This document shows positions 56,187 through 64,000 of a DNA stretch of 64,000 nt, piece by piece; position 1 is the first letter of the stretch, and every line of letters begins with the position of its first letter. The DNA comes from Caldibacillus debilis DSM 16016 (GTDB lineage: Bacteria > Bacillota > Bacilli > Bacillales > Caldibacillaceae). A model generated the notes under the pieces. The model ran no database searches. It saw only the letters and a list, made by a program, of their open reading frames with translations, and was not told where the DNA came from. A program made the position numbers and the translations under genes. The stretch covers positions 26,612 to 90,611 of the forward strand of contig NZ_KB912882.1 in NCBI RefSeq assembly GCF_000383875.1. The letters are read 5' to 3'.

Positions 56187-56758
56187 CATTTCACCGATTG
56201 GGTCAAAAGGCGGGGCGCAGTGCCTAAAACCAGGATCAGGACGATATAGCAGAACAAGGCCGATCCGAGCATGGTCATCCCGTTGATGACGAAGGAATAG
56301 GCGATCGCTCCCCACAGCGTGGAACTGGCTTCCGCCCAAAAGATGAATCCGGCGATGAAATGCCAAAAATAACGGGCAAAACTTCCGATAAATACGGCCG
56401 CGAACAAAAGCCACGCCCGCCCTTTCCAGTTTCCTTCCCGGAAACTTTTTTGGACGGCCCCTTTCAAAACCCCGGCAAAGCCGATGCAGGAAAAGGCGAC
56501 AAAATATTCGATGAACCCTTGCAGAGGCGTTAAAATATAAGCGTCTCCCGTGATCACCTGAAGCAGGCCCCACAAAAATCCGCCGGCAAACCCCGCGGTT
56601 ATCCCCCAACGAAAGGCGAGAAGAAAGATCGGTACCATTGCGAAAGAAATGGAAATGTTCGGAGTGGGATTGACGGACGGGAGAATATCCAGCACGTAGG
56701 CGAGCCCCGCCATGATCGCCGTTTCAATCAGCGCCTGCAAACTCAGTTTTTTTCGCAT
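56186..56758 (-). CDS. thiT: Thiamine transporter ThiT (ECF S-component)
   Basis: Membrane protein of 190 residues that binds thiamine and works with the shared ECF energising module. Six hydrophobic segments and the pattern ISISFAMVPIFLLAFRWG fit ThiT. ATG 56758 has AGGAGG 7 bases upstream. A TPP riboswitch in the leader shows the substrate. The ECF ATPases are not in this window. Confidence 0.92.
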   Translation of the reverse strand: MRKKLSLQALIETAIMAGLAYVLDILPSVNPTPNISISFAMVPIFLLAFRWGITAGFAGGFLWGLLQVITGDAYILTPLQGFIEYFVAFSCIGFAGVLKGAVQKSFREGNWKGRAWLLFAAVFIGSFARYFWHFIAGFIFWAEASSTLWGAIAYSFVINGMTMLGSALFCYIVLILVLGTAPRLLTQSVK

Positions 56759-56849
56759 AAAAAAACCTCCTATGATTTTTTTGAACGTTCCATAGGAGAA
56801 AGCTGAAAAAGGCACGGCTTATCCCTGATAAACCCGCCGTTCGCTTTCC

Positions 56850-56937
56850 ACAATCCCTGCGCTAGCATTACCTAGATCAGGTACGAAGGGTCTGAACTTA
56901 AAAAAGTTCACTCTCAGCCGAAAACAGCTCCCCCTGT
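56850..56937 (-). ncRNA. TPP (thi-box) riboswitch
   Basis: Aptamer landmarks in order on the minus strand: GGGGAGCT, GGCTGAGAG, GACCCTT, ACCTGATCTAGGTAATGCTA and GCGCAGGGA. It lies about 90 bases upstream of thiT and would switch it off when TPP is plentiful. Confidence 0.95.
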
Positions 56938-57260
56938 GGAAACGTCGATTCAATTTTCACATCCATTATAGAATAATCCGGACCGAAAGGGAAGATGCAA
57001 AATGAAGGGCGTGCCGGGCAAAAGGGTTGCGCCGCCGGGTTTTCGTCGAAGTTTCCGTCCATTCTTCGCCGGAAATCATCGTGACCGAACGGCGGCCGCT
57101 TTTTCCGCCATCCCCGCGGCCGCAAGCGCGCAGCCTTTCCGGCAGATTTCGCGTTCGCTTTTCGGGGTTAGCAGATCCCGCTCCCTCCCCTTCCCCCGGA
57201 TATCAAGGGAAACGAACGGCCGTTCCCGGCCAACAAGAAAATGTAAAGCCGATCCATTTA

Positions 57261-57275
57261 CTTACTATTGGTAAG
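57261..57275 (+). promoter_or_regulatory. HxlR operator dyad before the regulator gene
   Basis: CTTAC-TATTG-GTAAG, perfect 5-bp arms, 57 bases before the HxlR start. It resembles YodB boxes. The same arms occur before yceI at 59207. Confidence 0.65.
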
Positions 57276-57332
57276 AAGGTATAATTTTTATAACGAGGGG
57301 TGGACGGGAGTTTCAGGGTTGGAGGTGGAATT

Positions 57333-57665
57333 ATGAAAAGCTCGCTTTGCCCGAAGATGGAAAAAACGCTGGAAATGATCAGCAAACGCTGGACGGGTCT
57401 CATCATCTTCCAACTGCTGAAGGGCCCGCAGCGTTTTTGTGAAATAGAAAACGCCATCCCGATCAGCGGGCGGCTTTTGTCGGAACGGCTGAAGGAACTG
57501 GAACATGAAGGAATCGTCTCCCGGAAAGTCTTTCCGGAGGTGCCCGTCCGGGTGGAATATTCCCTTACGGAAAAAGGGAAAGCCTTTCGGCCGATCATGG
57601 AAGAGATCCAAAAATGGGCCGAAAAATATATGGAGGTCGATCCGCAGCCTGTCAGCAAACGCTGA
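57333..57665 (+). CDS. HxlR-family regulator, YodB/CatR-like
   Basis: Winged-helix repressor of 110 residues (SSLCPKMEKTLEMISKRWTGLIIFQLL). Cys6 sits exactly where the redox-sensing Cys of B. subtilis YodB and CatR is, so sensing of quinones or diamide is likely. A second Cys follows in RFCEIE. No C-terminal Cys as in YodB, so it is more like the one-Cys CatR type. ATG 57333 has GGAGGTGG upstream. Own promoter dyad at 57261. Confidence 0.85.
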   Translation: MKSSLCPKMEKTLEMISKRWTGLIIFQLLKGPQRFCEIENAIPISGRLLSERLKELEHEGIVSRKVFPEVPVRVEYSLTEKGKAFRPIMEEIQKWAEKYMEVDPQPVSKR

Positions 57666-58648
57666 AAATACCGGATAAACCGTCGGTTTCCGCCAAAACC
57701 GGATACGGCGGCGGGTCCGGTGCCGGGTTGCCTCCCTGGTCCCTTCGGTTTCGCCTTCACTGGGGAAAAAGACCACCTGTCGGGAGAAGGCGGACGGGCA
57801 TAAACCCCTTCCGCCCGTTCCGTTGCGTCCCTCCTGGGTGCCCGAAGGGAGCCGGCGTCCCCTTGCTTTTGGGGTGGTGCGCACCGCGGAAACGGAAGGC
57901 GGCCGGCGAATTCCGCCGGAAAACACGGACGCCGTTTCAGACGGCTGCGTCCGGATGCGTTCCCGGGATGCCCAAGACCGGAGGCCTGCCCGGCCGCCAA
58001 AGGTTTTGCCGGAAATGCGGCAGAGGCGGAAACACGGATCGTCCGCCCCCTTATCCGGGGATGTGCGGCGGAGATGGCAACCAAAACCGGAAGACGGTCC
58101 GGAGATTTGAACAAGCAGGACCAAAGGGCCCAGGATATGGGAAGGGCGGAATCCGTTCCGCGGCGTGACGGAGGCTTCCGGTTCCTTTGGGAAAAAACCG
58201 GGCGGCTTCCGGGGAAGCCCGAAAAAATCCGGGAAGGGATCCGGGAAAGATCCGCAACCCCGCCGGCATCGGCGATGGAAGCGATCGGGCCTTTTTCCCG
58301 CCGCTTAGACCGGAAAGCGCGGTTGGATTTTACAAGCCGTTTTGCAATCGGTTTCATTCAGTTAAAATCGGCCTGCCGCTGCATACGGCCGTTGCGGACC
58401 GGGCCGCCCCTCCGCCCCGGTTCATCCGGCATGCGCCTAAGAACCGCCGGGACCGTTTGGCCGTATCCATTTCCATGAGCAAAAAAATTTGAAAATCGGA
58501 GGAGAAAAAGCCGTTTCCCCCTTGCAAACGGGATTATTTTCCGGATCTCTGCTGCGCAGCCCCTGTCTTGAGCACCGCCCTTCGATCATCAAAGAAAAAA
58601 CCGCACCCTGGACCGTCCATCGGACGCCGGGTGCGGTTTTGCTTCCGC
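57666..58648. other. Long intergenic stretch, no gene seen
   Basis: About 980 GC-rich bases. Long frames on both strands (for example 57203-58357, minus) cross the HxlR gene or lack ribosome sites and are compositionally like noise. A terminator for yceI is at 58595. Confidence 0.45.
58595..58640 (-). terminator. Terminator after yceI
   Basis: AAAACCGCACCC / GGGTGCGGTTTT outer stem, T run on the minus strand (AAAAAACC on plus). Confidence 0.85.
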
Positions 58649-59185
58649 TTATTCTGCCCTTGCGGCTTCAATGTGCACGGTGATTTTCACTTCTTCGCCC
58701 ACGAGCACACCGCCGGTTTCCAAAGCCACGTTCCATACCAGGCCGTAATCCTTCCGGTTAATGGTGCCGGTGACCGTGAATCCCGCCTTTTCGTTGCCGC
58801 TCAGCGGATCTTTGGCCAGGCCTTCAAATTCCGCAACGAAGGTTTCCTTGCGGGTCACGCCGCGGATCGTCAAATCCCCCGTGACATGATAGCTGGAATC
58901 GTCCTTTCTGGTAATTTCCGTCGCTTTGAAGGTGATATTAGGATATTGTTCCGCATTGAAGAAATCGGCGGATTTCAGATGGTTGTCCCGGTCGGTATTT
59001 CTCGTATCGATGCTGTCCACTTCCACGGAAAACTCGATGTCTGCCGTCGTTAAATCGTTGGGGTCCGCTTCGATATTCGCGGAAAAACGTTGGAACGTCC
59101 CGTTAACCCGCGAAATCATCATGTGCTTTACCGAAAAATCCACTTGGCTGTGCGCAGTGTCCAATACCCATTTACTTTTTCCCAT
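58649..59185 (-). CDS. YceI family lipid-binding-like protein
   Basis: Lipocalin-like beta-barrel protein of 178 residues: SKWVLDTAHSQVDFSVKHMM, then GTFQRFSANI, and GTINRKDYGLVWN. YceI proteins bind isoprenoids/quinone-like lipids and are often linked to stress. No signal peptide, so cytoplasmic. Ribosome site TAGGAGG. An operator dyad like that of the HxlR regulator at 57261 lies upstream. Confidence 0.9.
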   Translation of the reverse strand: MGKSKWVLDTAHSQVDFSVKHMMISRVNGTFQRFSANIEADPNDLTTADIEFSVEVDSIDTRNTDRDNHLKSADFFNAEQYPNITFKATEITRKDDSSYHVTGDLTIRGVTRKETFVAEFEGLAKDPLSGNEKAGFTVTGTINRKDYGLVWNVALETGGVLVGEEVKITVHIEAARAE

Positions 59186-59206
59186 ATATATACCTCCTAA
59201 AAGTTA

Positions 59207-59221
59207 CTTACTTTATGTAAG
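59207..59221 (-). promoter_or_regulatory. HxlR-type operator dyad before yceI
   Basis: CTTAC-TTTAT-GTAAG, perfect 5-bp arms, 22 bases before the yceI start. Same arms and spacing as at 57261. Confidence 0.65.
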
Positions 59222-59532
59222 TTTATAGTCAATTGTTAGTATAGGGGATATCCGCCGGATTGTCAATCATCTTGTCAGAAGATTTTCATTCCGGACGACC
59301 GGCGTGCGTCGCTGCTGTTTTATGGAGGAAAGGCGCGCTTTCCGGAAGATCAATCCCTTCCCATCTTTTCCCCGCCGTACGGAAACGATTCGTCTCATTC
59401 CTCATTTCCCTATTTTCTGTATTATCGCTCAAGTCGGACAGTTTAATTGATGGTTTTCACATGGGCCGATTTTTTTTATACTTGACTTATACGGGCATGT
59501 TCCGCCCATGAGAAACGCAGGGTGCGAAACGG
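59222..59532. other. Intergenic, divergent promoters
   Basis: Between yceI and the YrvL-like gene; a promoter TTGACT lies 20 bases upstream of the operator region on the minus strand. No gene. Confidence 0.4.
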
Positions 59533-59991
59533 ATGAAAAAGAAAGATTCCTTGAAAAACGTTCCGGTTCATGAAAAAGTGATGATTTTTTCGCTGATCGG
59601 CCTGGCCATCCTCCTTGCGCTGGGAGGCCTGTTCCTTTTCTTTTTTCTTGCGGTGAAGGGGCTATTTTTTCTCTTCGGCGTCCGCTGCGACAACGGGGAC
59701 GTCCTTTGGTTCGTCCTTTGGTTCCTCTTTTTCGATACCATCTTTGATCTGTTGAAGTACGGGGGAAAATTTGCAATGGAATACTTGCCCCTGCATAAAA
59801 CCCAAATGGCCGTCTTGCTCTTTCTCTTTTATTTCCAATGGAACGGCCTCGCGGTTTATTTGGCCGACAGCTTCATGGACAATATCCAGCTCACCTTTGC
59901 CGTCCAAACGGTCCTTGCCCTTCTGGCCACACTGGCGGAGGTGGCCTTCGACGATATTTTTTCAAAAAAAATATCCGGCGGGAACGAATAA
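59533..59991 (+). CDS. YrvL-like membrane protein
   Basis: 152-residue membrane protein with about four hydrophobic segments (near 18-48, 57-75, 90-105, 120-140). The pattern of a FLFGV turn, two further pairs of segments and a C-terminal VAFDDIF resembles YrvL, a Bacillus regulatory membrane protein. The match is from memory and weak in the middle. Start ATG with AGGGTG upstream. No partner gene. Confidence 0.55.
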   Translation: MKKKDSLKNVPVHEKVMIFSLIGLAILLALGGLFLFFFLAVKGLFFLFGVRCDNGDVLWFVLWFLFFDTIFDLLKYGGKFAMEYLPLHKTQMAVLLFLFYFQWNGLAVYLADSFMDNIQLTFAVQTVLALLATLAEVAFDDIFSKKISGGNE

Positions 59992-60080
59992 AAACCGGTG
60001 CGGATCATTACAGATTTCTTCAGAAATTCCCTGAATAAGACTTGAAAGTTTTTTTTATACACGTATAATAATAGTGGAAT

Positions 60081-60154
60081 GTCCCGGTAGCTCAGTAGGA
60101 TAGAGCGACAGCCTCCTAAGCTGTAGGTCGTGAGTTCGATTCTCGCCCGGGACG
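60081..60154 (+). tRNA. tRNA-Arg (anticodon CCT)
   Basis: Acceptor GTCCCGG pairs with CCGGGAC, anticodon loop CTCCTAA gives CCT, T-loop TTCGATT. tRNA-Arg genes are common phage attachment sites; the following DNA looks phage-derived. Confidence 0.92.
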
Positions 60155-60193
60155 TAATGACTAAGGAATCTGCCGGAGCGAGCATCCGGCAAG

Positions 60194-60235
60194 CGCCGCA
60201 GAAATGTTGATCTTTCAACGTTTCTGCGGCGTTTT
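60194..60235 (+). terminator. Terminator after tRNA-Arg
   Basis: Perfect 11-bp stem CGCCGCAGAAA / TTTCTGCGGCG with an inner stem, followed by TTTT. Confidence 0.85.
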
Positions 60236-60278
60236 CCATTTTTTGGGGTAGGAATTAATTTGAAATGTTTTTCAAATC

Positions 60279-60300
60279 ATTTTACACAAATTTTACACAA
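60279..60300 (+). repeat. 11-bp tandem repeat, phage-like
   Basis: ATTTTACACAA twice without gap at 60279-60289 and 60290-60300, between tRNA-Arg and the coiled-coil gene. Confidence 0.7.
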
Positions 60301-60412
60301 AGAAATGGCGCTACCCCATGGGGGTATTATTTTTTTGAAATCACTTCCAGTATTTCCTGTCGTTCGGTATCATAGAATTGAGAAATTTTGTAAATTAGGA
60401 GAGGATCAATTA

Positions 60413-61048
60413 ATGGAAGAAGAAAAGAAGCCTTTTTATAAAAACCACTGGTTCTGGTTCTCCATCCTTGTTATTTTGGCTTTTGCCCTTGGTGAGATGG
60501 CGGGCCATTATGTCGCGGGCGTAAAAATCGATGGAAAAAAAGTAAATTATGATCAACTTGTTGAAGAGATCAAGAAAAAAGAAAAGGAGTTATCCGGTGT
60601 AAATGATGAATTAGAAAGAATTAAGCAGGAATTAGAGGCGAACAAAGAAGAATACGATAAGTTGCAGGAGCTAGCAAATAATAAAGATAAGCTCACTACC
60701 GAAGTCGCCTCCGCTAAAAGCGAATTGGATGGGTTGAAGAGTCAAATAAACGACGCAAAGAAAGAATTGAATCAACTGACCGGCAAAATCGAGGAGGCAA
60801 AGACTAAACCAATTAATTTGCCGGCTGGCCATTTTGTTGTGGGGACAGATATTCCCGAAGGCCGGTATAAAATATTGCCGGTTGGTCGTGGCAGCAACTT
60901 CTTTGTTTATGACGAGAACGGCGATGTCGTCGTAAATACTATCGTAACCACCGTTCATGATTTAGGCGTTCCGGAATATGTAACATTTCTTGCGAAGGGG
61001 TACATCATTCAAGCCGAAGCTCCCTTCAAATACGTCCCGGTTAAATAA
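60413..61048 (+). CDS. Membrane-anchored coiled-coil protein in prophage remnant
   Basis: 211-residue protein: short N-terminus, one membrane segment (residues 12-32), a coiled coil of about 90 residues (45-135, Glu/Lys heptads) and a C-terminal beta domain of about 70 residues (NLPAGHFVVGTDIPEGRYKI, then VYDENGDVVVNTI). The C-terminal domain resembles the small beta-domains of host-range or phage accessory proteins, but I do not recognise it. GGAGAGG lies 8 bases before ATG 60413; an upstream start at 60260 has none. Confidence 0.65.
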   Translation: MEEEKKPFYKNHWFWFSILVILAFALGEMAGHYVAGVKIDGKKVNYDQLVEEIKKKEKELSGVNDELERIKQELEANKEEYDKLQELANNKDKLTTEVASAKSELDGLKSQINDAKKELNQLTGKIEEAKTKPINLPAGHFVVGTDIPEGRYKILPVGRGSNFFVYDENGDVVVNTIVTTVHDLGVPEYVTFLAKGYIIQAEAPFKYVPVK

Positions 61049-61053
61049 CAGAA

Positions 61054-61076
61054 AAGGCACGGCTCCGGCCGTGCTA
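61054..61076. terminator. Hairpin between convergent prophage-remnant genes
   Basis: GGCACGG / CCGTGCT stem (GCACGGC with GCCGTGC) at the convergent ends of the two small genes. Confidence 0.6.
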
Positions 61077-61226
61077 TTTCCATTCGCATTCTATCCCCGC
61101 GATTTTTTTCAGATCTAACAAAACGGTTTTCCCTTCCGTTTCCAGCTCAATGGTGCGGGCTATCGGGTCGGCCCGGCGCATAACCCCGGCCGATATTTCA
61201 TACCGTCGGTTTCGATAATATTTCAC
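61074..61226 (-). CDS. YolD-like small protein
   Basis: 50-residue protein absent from length-filtered lists: MKYYRNRRYEISAGVMRRAD, then IARTIELETEGKTVLLDLKKIAGIE. It matches the C-terminal part of the YolD-like family, phage-linked and usually beside a Y-family polymerase, though only a core is present. GGAGGAGG lies 6 bases before the GTG start, a very good site. Confidence 0.6.
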   Translation of the reverse strand: MKYYRNRRYEISAGVMRRADPIARTIELETEGKTVLLDLKKIAGIECEWK

Positions 61227-61351
61227 TCGAACCCTCCTCCGGGATTGGATAGCCTGTGAAAGAATCTCGTCCCATTCTTCCCAGGCCTGCTCATCAACCG
61301 TTTTTGATACTCATCATGTTTTTCCCGTTTAATCCGTTTAACGGCGATATA

Positions 61352-61394
61352 AAAAGCGGGGCAGGAAGAGCTTTTCTTCCGCCCCGCTTTTTCC
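61352..61394. terminator. Strong bidirectional terminator
   Basis: Long stem AAAGCGGGGC with GCCCCGCTTT plus inner GGAAGA / TCTTCC, T runs on both strands. Probably ends the DUF2573 transcript. Confidence 0.85.
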
Positions 61395-61509
61395 GGCATT
61401 CATGGGAATGGGACGGCGGCCGGGGAAACGGACGGGAGTGCCGGGCAAAATTCACCTCCCGTTTTCCCGGGCCGCCTTTATCCGAGGAATGGGCAAAAAA
61501 GGGCGAAAC

Positions 61510-61776
61510 CTATTCCCCGTCCTTTTTGCCGTGGGTTCTTTTCCGGTGATCTTCGTTCATTTGCTTAATCTCCAGGATGAGGTTCCGCAGTTCCGCCTTC
61601 GCCTCCGGATAAAGGGCATTCCAATGGCGGGCCAAATTCGGCATCGATTTGGAAATATGCTGGTACAAAATCCAAAATCTAACCTTTTCCTGCAGTTCCT
61701 CATCCGCTTTCCCCAGCAGCAATTCCGTATATTTTTCCAGCAACGCGGCAAACTGCTCGCGAAACTTCGTTTCCAC
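61510..61776 (-). CDS. DUF2573 (YusU-like) protein
   Basis: Helical protein of 88 residues like B. subtilis YusU: FREQFAALLEKYTELLLGK, then YQHISKSMPNLARHWNALYPEA and IKQMNEDHR. Function unknown. Start GTG with AAAGGCGG upstream. Its promoter has a Fur box in the spacer, which suggests an iron-starvation role. Confidence 0.75.
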   Translation of the reverse strand: METKFREQFAALLEKYTELLLGKADEELQEKVRFWILYQHISKSMPNLARHWNALYPEAKAELRNLILEIKQMNEDHRKRTHGKKDGE

Positions 61777-61823
61777 TTCGGGTTCCGCCTTTCTGTTTCC
61801 TGAAGTTGGCAGGTTAATAATAT

Positions 61824-61850
61824 AATAATGAAAATCATTCTCAATGTCAA
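61824..61850 (-). promoter_or_regulatory. Fur-box promoter of the DUF2573 gene
   Basis: TTGACA-N17-TATTAT on the minus strand (61850 to 61822). The spacer contains TGAGAATGATTTTCA (61843-61829), matching the 7-1-7 Fur box TGATAATNATTATCA in 13 of 15 positions. Confidence 0.75.
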
Positions 61851-62104
61851 TGGCCGCACGGATCCGGGCATTTTTCGCATTCGAAAAAAAGCCGCCCCCT
61901 TACTCTGCCTTTGACCGCCTCCCCATTTTCCGCCCCGATGCCCGCCACTGAAACGAAATCCTGGCGAAAACTTGGACGGCTGGCAGGAGAAGTCATCCAA
62001 AACCCGCTGAAAACGTATCCCCTTTCTCTGGAAAGCCACCGCCAGCCGTAAACCTGACCGGACCGAAGCGGGCAGAAACGCAAGGCCCGCCCGAGGAACG
62101 GACA

Positions 62105-63985
62105 ATCGAGTAGGAGGGGGCGGCTAACCCCCGTCCCCTCACACCACCTAGCATGCGGGTCCGCACTAGGCGGTTCGTCAACCTTGACGGAGTTCGAAGT
62201 ATCGTTGCGTCAAACTTTTGAGACCTTGGGCCTTCCAGTAGGACTTTCCCAGTGCTTGGTGCAGTTGAGGAGTTTTTGTTGTCCGCCATGCCCCTTTTCG
62301 GGTATTCGCAATCTCCAAAACCGTTCTCTCGTTCAGCCCCAGTGCCCTCAATTCGCGCATTCTCGTTCTCACCCGTTTCCATTGGAGCCATAGGCACAGT
62401 CGAAGCCGTCGACGCACCCATCCCTCCATGTTCCTGAGAATGGATGGGGTTTCGATGAGTTGGAAATACCCCATCCATCCCATGGTGTATTGATTCACGC
62501 GACGAATGCGTTCTTCCATTGGGAGACTCCAGTTGGGATTAGTTGATTGTCGAATGCGCTGTTTAAAGCGTTGAATCGACTTGGGAGCGAGGCGAATGCG
62601 TGCTTCCCGTTCCGGTGTAAAGCTGAATCCAAGAAACGTACGCTTCCACGGACGGTCCACGGCGCTTTTCTCCTCATTGACCTTGAGTTTGAGCTTCTTC
62701 TCTAAGAACCGTTGGATGCCTTGTTTCACCCGTAATCCTGCCCGTAGACTTTTTACGTAGATATTGCAGTCGTCTGCATAACGGCAGAATTTCAGTCCCC
62801 GTTTCTCCAATTCCTTGTCCAGATCATCGAGAAGGATGTTCGCAAGCAGAGGACTGAGCGGCCCGCCTTGCGGCGTCCCTTCCTCCGTCTGCACCTTCAC
62901 CCCTCCGATCATGACGCCGGCTTGCAGGTACGCGCGGATCAATTTCAGCACGCGTTTATCTTTGACTTTCCGGGCAACCCGGCTCATCAGGATATCGTGG
63001 TTGACCCGATCAAAGAACTTTTCCAGGTCGATGTCCACGACATACCGGTATCCTTCCCGGATGTATCGTTGCGCTTGCCGAACGGCGTCATGGGCGCTGC
63101 GGCCAGGACGGAATCCGAAGCTGTAGGGAGAGAAGTCCGGGTCAAAGATCGGCGTCAGTTCCTGGAGGATGGCCTGTTGGATCAACCGGTCCATCACGGT
63201 GGGAATTCCTAACAGCCGTATGCCGCCGTTGGGTTTCGGGATTTCGACCCTGCGGACAGGCGTCGGCCGATAGGTTCCCTCCAAGAGTTGGGCTCGAATC
63301 GAGCTCCAGTGCGTCCGGATATAATCACGGAGTTGATCAGTCGATACTCCGTCGATTCCCGGCGCTCCCCGGTTGGCTTCGACCCGTTTGAGCGCCGTGA
63401 TGAGGTTGTCTCTCGCTAAGATGCGTTCCAACAGAGCCATTTCAGTTCTTCTCCTTCCGCGGGATGAGATTCAGGTCTTGCCGGGCTGTGCTCAGCCCTT
63501 TGACTGAGGACCTCCGGGCTTCACCCATCTTTCCTCAGTCAAGTTCCTAAGGGGAATTCTGCTTCCACGCACAGCATCTCGAAAGAGTCTGATTCACCCC
63601 TGAGTTGACGTTCGGCCCTTCCTGTTTCAGGCGTCCCTTACTCCAGTACTATGGCCTCTGCTGACTCCTGTACGTTCAATAGAACCTTTCGGTTCTGGTT
63701 ACCATCGTCAGAAGGCGTTCCGTACAGGCCTCCCCGGATAAGGGCGGACACTTTCCACTCATGCACCTGCCCAATATACCTCCACAGCCCTTGGCGGCTT
63801 GGGACTTCGTCTTGTTTCGCAGACTCGTCCGACTGTGACGGCCTCCGATTGGGTTCGTGTACCTCAGGTCGAGTGTTTGCCTCCAGCTTCCTTCGGATTC
63901 CGCCTCACAGCGGACACCCTTGCCTTCAGCTAACGGTAGGCGCTCGCCAGCCCCCGTTCGGGACTTTCACCCTATAGCGTCACAC
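62105..63985 (-). mobile_element. Group IIC intron, complete or nearly so
   Basis: 1.88-kb intron on the minus strand. The 5' end GTGTGACGC at 63985 begins as group II introns do; the domain-I region runs to the ORF. Domain V (about 62136-62177) begins GAACCGCC and ends AGGTGGTGTGAG; domain VI (62106-62135) follows, ending ACTCGAT near 62105. The ORF lies in domain IV. Only 15 bases of 5' flank are in the window, so the target site is not resolved. Confidence 0.88.
62178..63440 (-). CDS. ltrA: Group II intron reverse transcriptase/maturase, class C
   Basis: Reverse transcriptase of 420 residues with maturase (X) domain and no HNH endonuclease, as in class C. RT motifs: IPKPNGGIRLLGIPTV, FGFRPGRSAHDAV, RYVVDIDLEKFFDRVNHD, GTPQGGPLSPLLANILL and the catalytic YADDCN. 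The sequence is extremely similar to the thermostable GsI-IIC enzyme of G. stearothermophilus. AAGGAG lies 10 bases before ATG. It mobilises the intron by target-primed reverse transcription at a hairpin target. Confidence 0.96.
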   Translation of the reverse strand: MALLERILARDNLITALKRVEANRGAPGIDGVSTDQLRDYIRTHWSSIRAQLLEGTYRPTPVRRVEIPKPNGGIRLLGIPTVMDRLIQQAILQELTPIFDPDFSPYSFGFRPGRSAHDAVRQAQRYIREGYRYVVDIDLEKFFDRVNHDILMSRVARKVKDKRVLKLIRAYLQAGVMIGGVKVQTEEGTPQGGPLSPLLANILLDDLDKELEKRGLKFCRYADDCNIYVKSLRAGLRVKQGIQRFLEKKLKLKVNEEKSAVDRPWKRTFLGFSFTPEREARIRLAPKSIQRFKQRIRQSTNPNWSLPMEERIRRVNQYTMGWMGYFQLIETPSILRNMEGWVRRRLRLCLWLQWKRVRTRMRELRALGLNERTVLEIANTRKGAWRTTKTPQLHQALGKSYWKAQGLKSLTQRYFELRQG

Positions 63986-64000
63986 CCATGCCGGGCGTAC

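Noticed and set aside
57203..58357. A 384-codon minus-strand frame over the HxlR gene
   Set aside because: Overlaps a convincing gene on the other strand, lacks a ribosome site and has low-complexity composition.

Overview
The window looks like chromosome of a spore-forming, probably thermophilic member of the Bacillaceae (Caldibacillus/Geobacillus type). Pointers are spoIIP, the spore protein Tlp, comK, DUF4183 spore-surface proteins, strong GGAGG ribosome sites, and a block with Bacillus subtilis order (acnA ... tlp - yneQ-like ... plsY - yneT - parE - parC, here rearranged by strand). The base composition is moderately GC-rich, and the group II intron reverse transcriptase closely resembles the thermostable enzyme of Geobacillus stearothermophilus. 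No species call is possible from the sequence alone.

Layout. 0-5.4 kb: an M20 peptidase, DegV, an SDR-like protein and a secreted CAP protein. 5.5-13.3 kb: a spore-surface glycan cluster with two sugar epimerases, a nucleotide-sugar dehydrogenase, a GT4 glycosyltransferase, a heptose-bisphosphatase-like HAD enzyme and two divergent DUF4183 proteins. Three of its promoters carry sigma-K-like -10 boxes. 13.6-14.0 kb: a degenerate 21-bp tandem repeat tract that reads as decayed heptads. 14.6-27.1 kb: DinB, peptidase S51, a FtsX-type ABC transporter, GNAT, LysR, a frameshifted S66 carboxypeptidase, Nudix, SatD/DUF3307 and CorA. 27.4-30.2 kb: an AT-rich acquired island with a frameshifted aadK, transposase debris and a second GNAT, followed by a frataxin-like fra gene boxed by 28-bp inverted repeats. 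30.4-35 kb: stress clusters for arsenic (small CC protein, ArsP, MarR, ArsC) and quinones (MarR, ring-cleaving dioxygenase, esterase). 35.2-56.8 kb: core genes (parC/parE, yneT, plsY, spoIIP, yidC2 with a MifM-like arrest leader, comK, capA, tlp, fbpB-like, acnA, tRNA-Lys, M20, HAD, thiT with a TPP riboswitch). 57-61 kb: an HxlR regulator and yceI sharing an operator, a YrvL-like protein, tRNA-Arg and a prophage remnant at its 3' end. 61.5-64 kb: a Fur-box-controlled DUF2573 gene and a group IIC intron.

The strongest regulatory find is the leader of yidC2. A 102-residue membrane ORF ends in an acidic stretch, and its last codons form a 17-bp stem with the yidC2 Shine-Dalgarno sequence. This is the architecture of the B. 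subtilis MifM sensor of membrane-protein insertion. Several other promoters have clear dyads: ATTTGCAA-A-TTGCAAAT at the ars genes, CTTAC-N5-GTAAG at hxlR and yceI, a 12-bp inverted repeat at satD, and a CcpC-like site at acnA. They let regulators be paired with targets inside the window.

All calls rest on reading the sequence and recalling protein families. No search was run, so family names are recognition and not database results.
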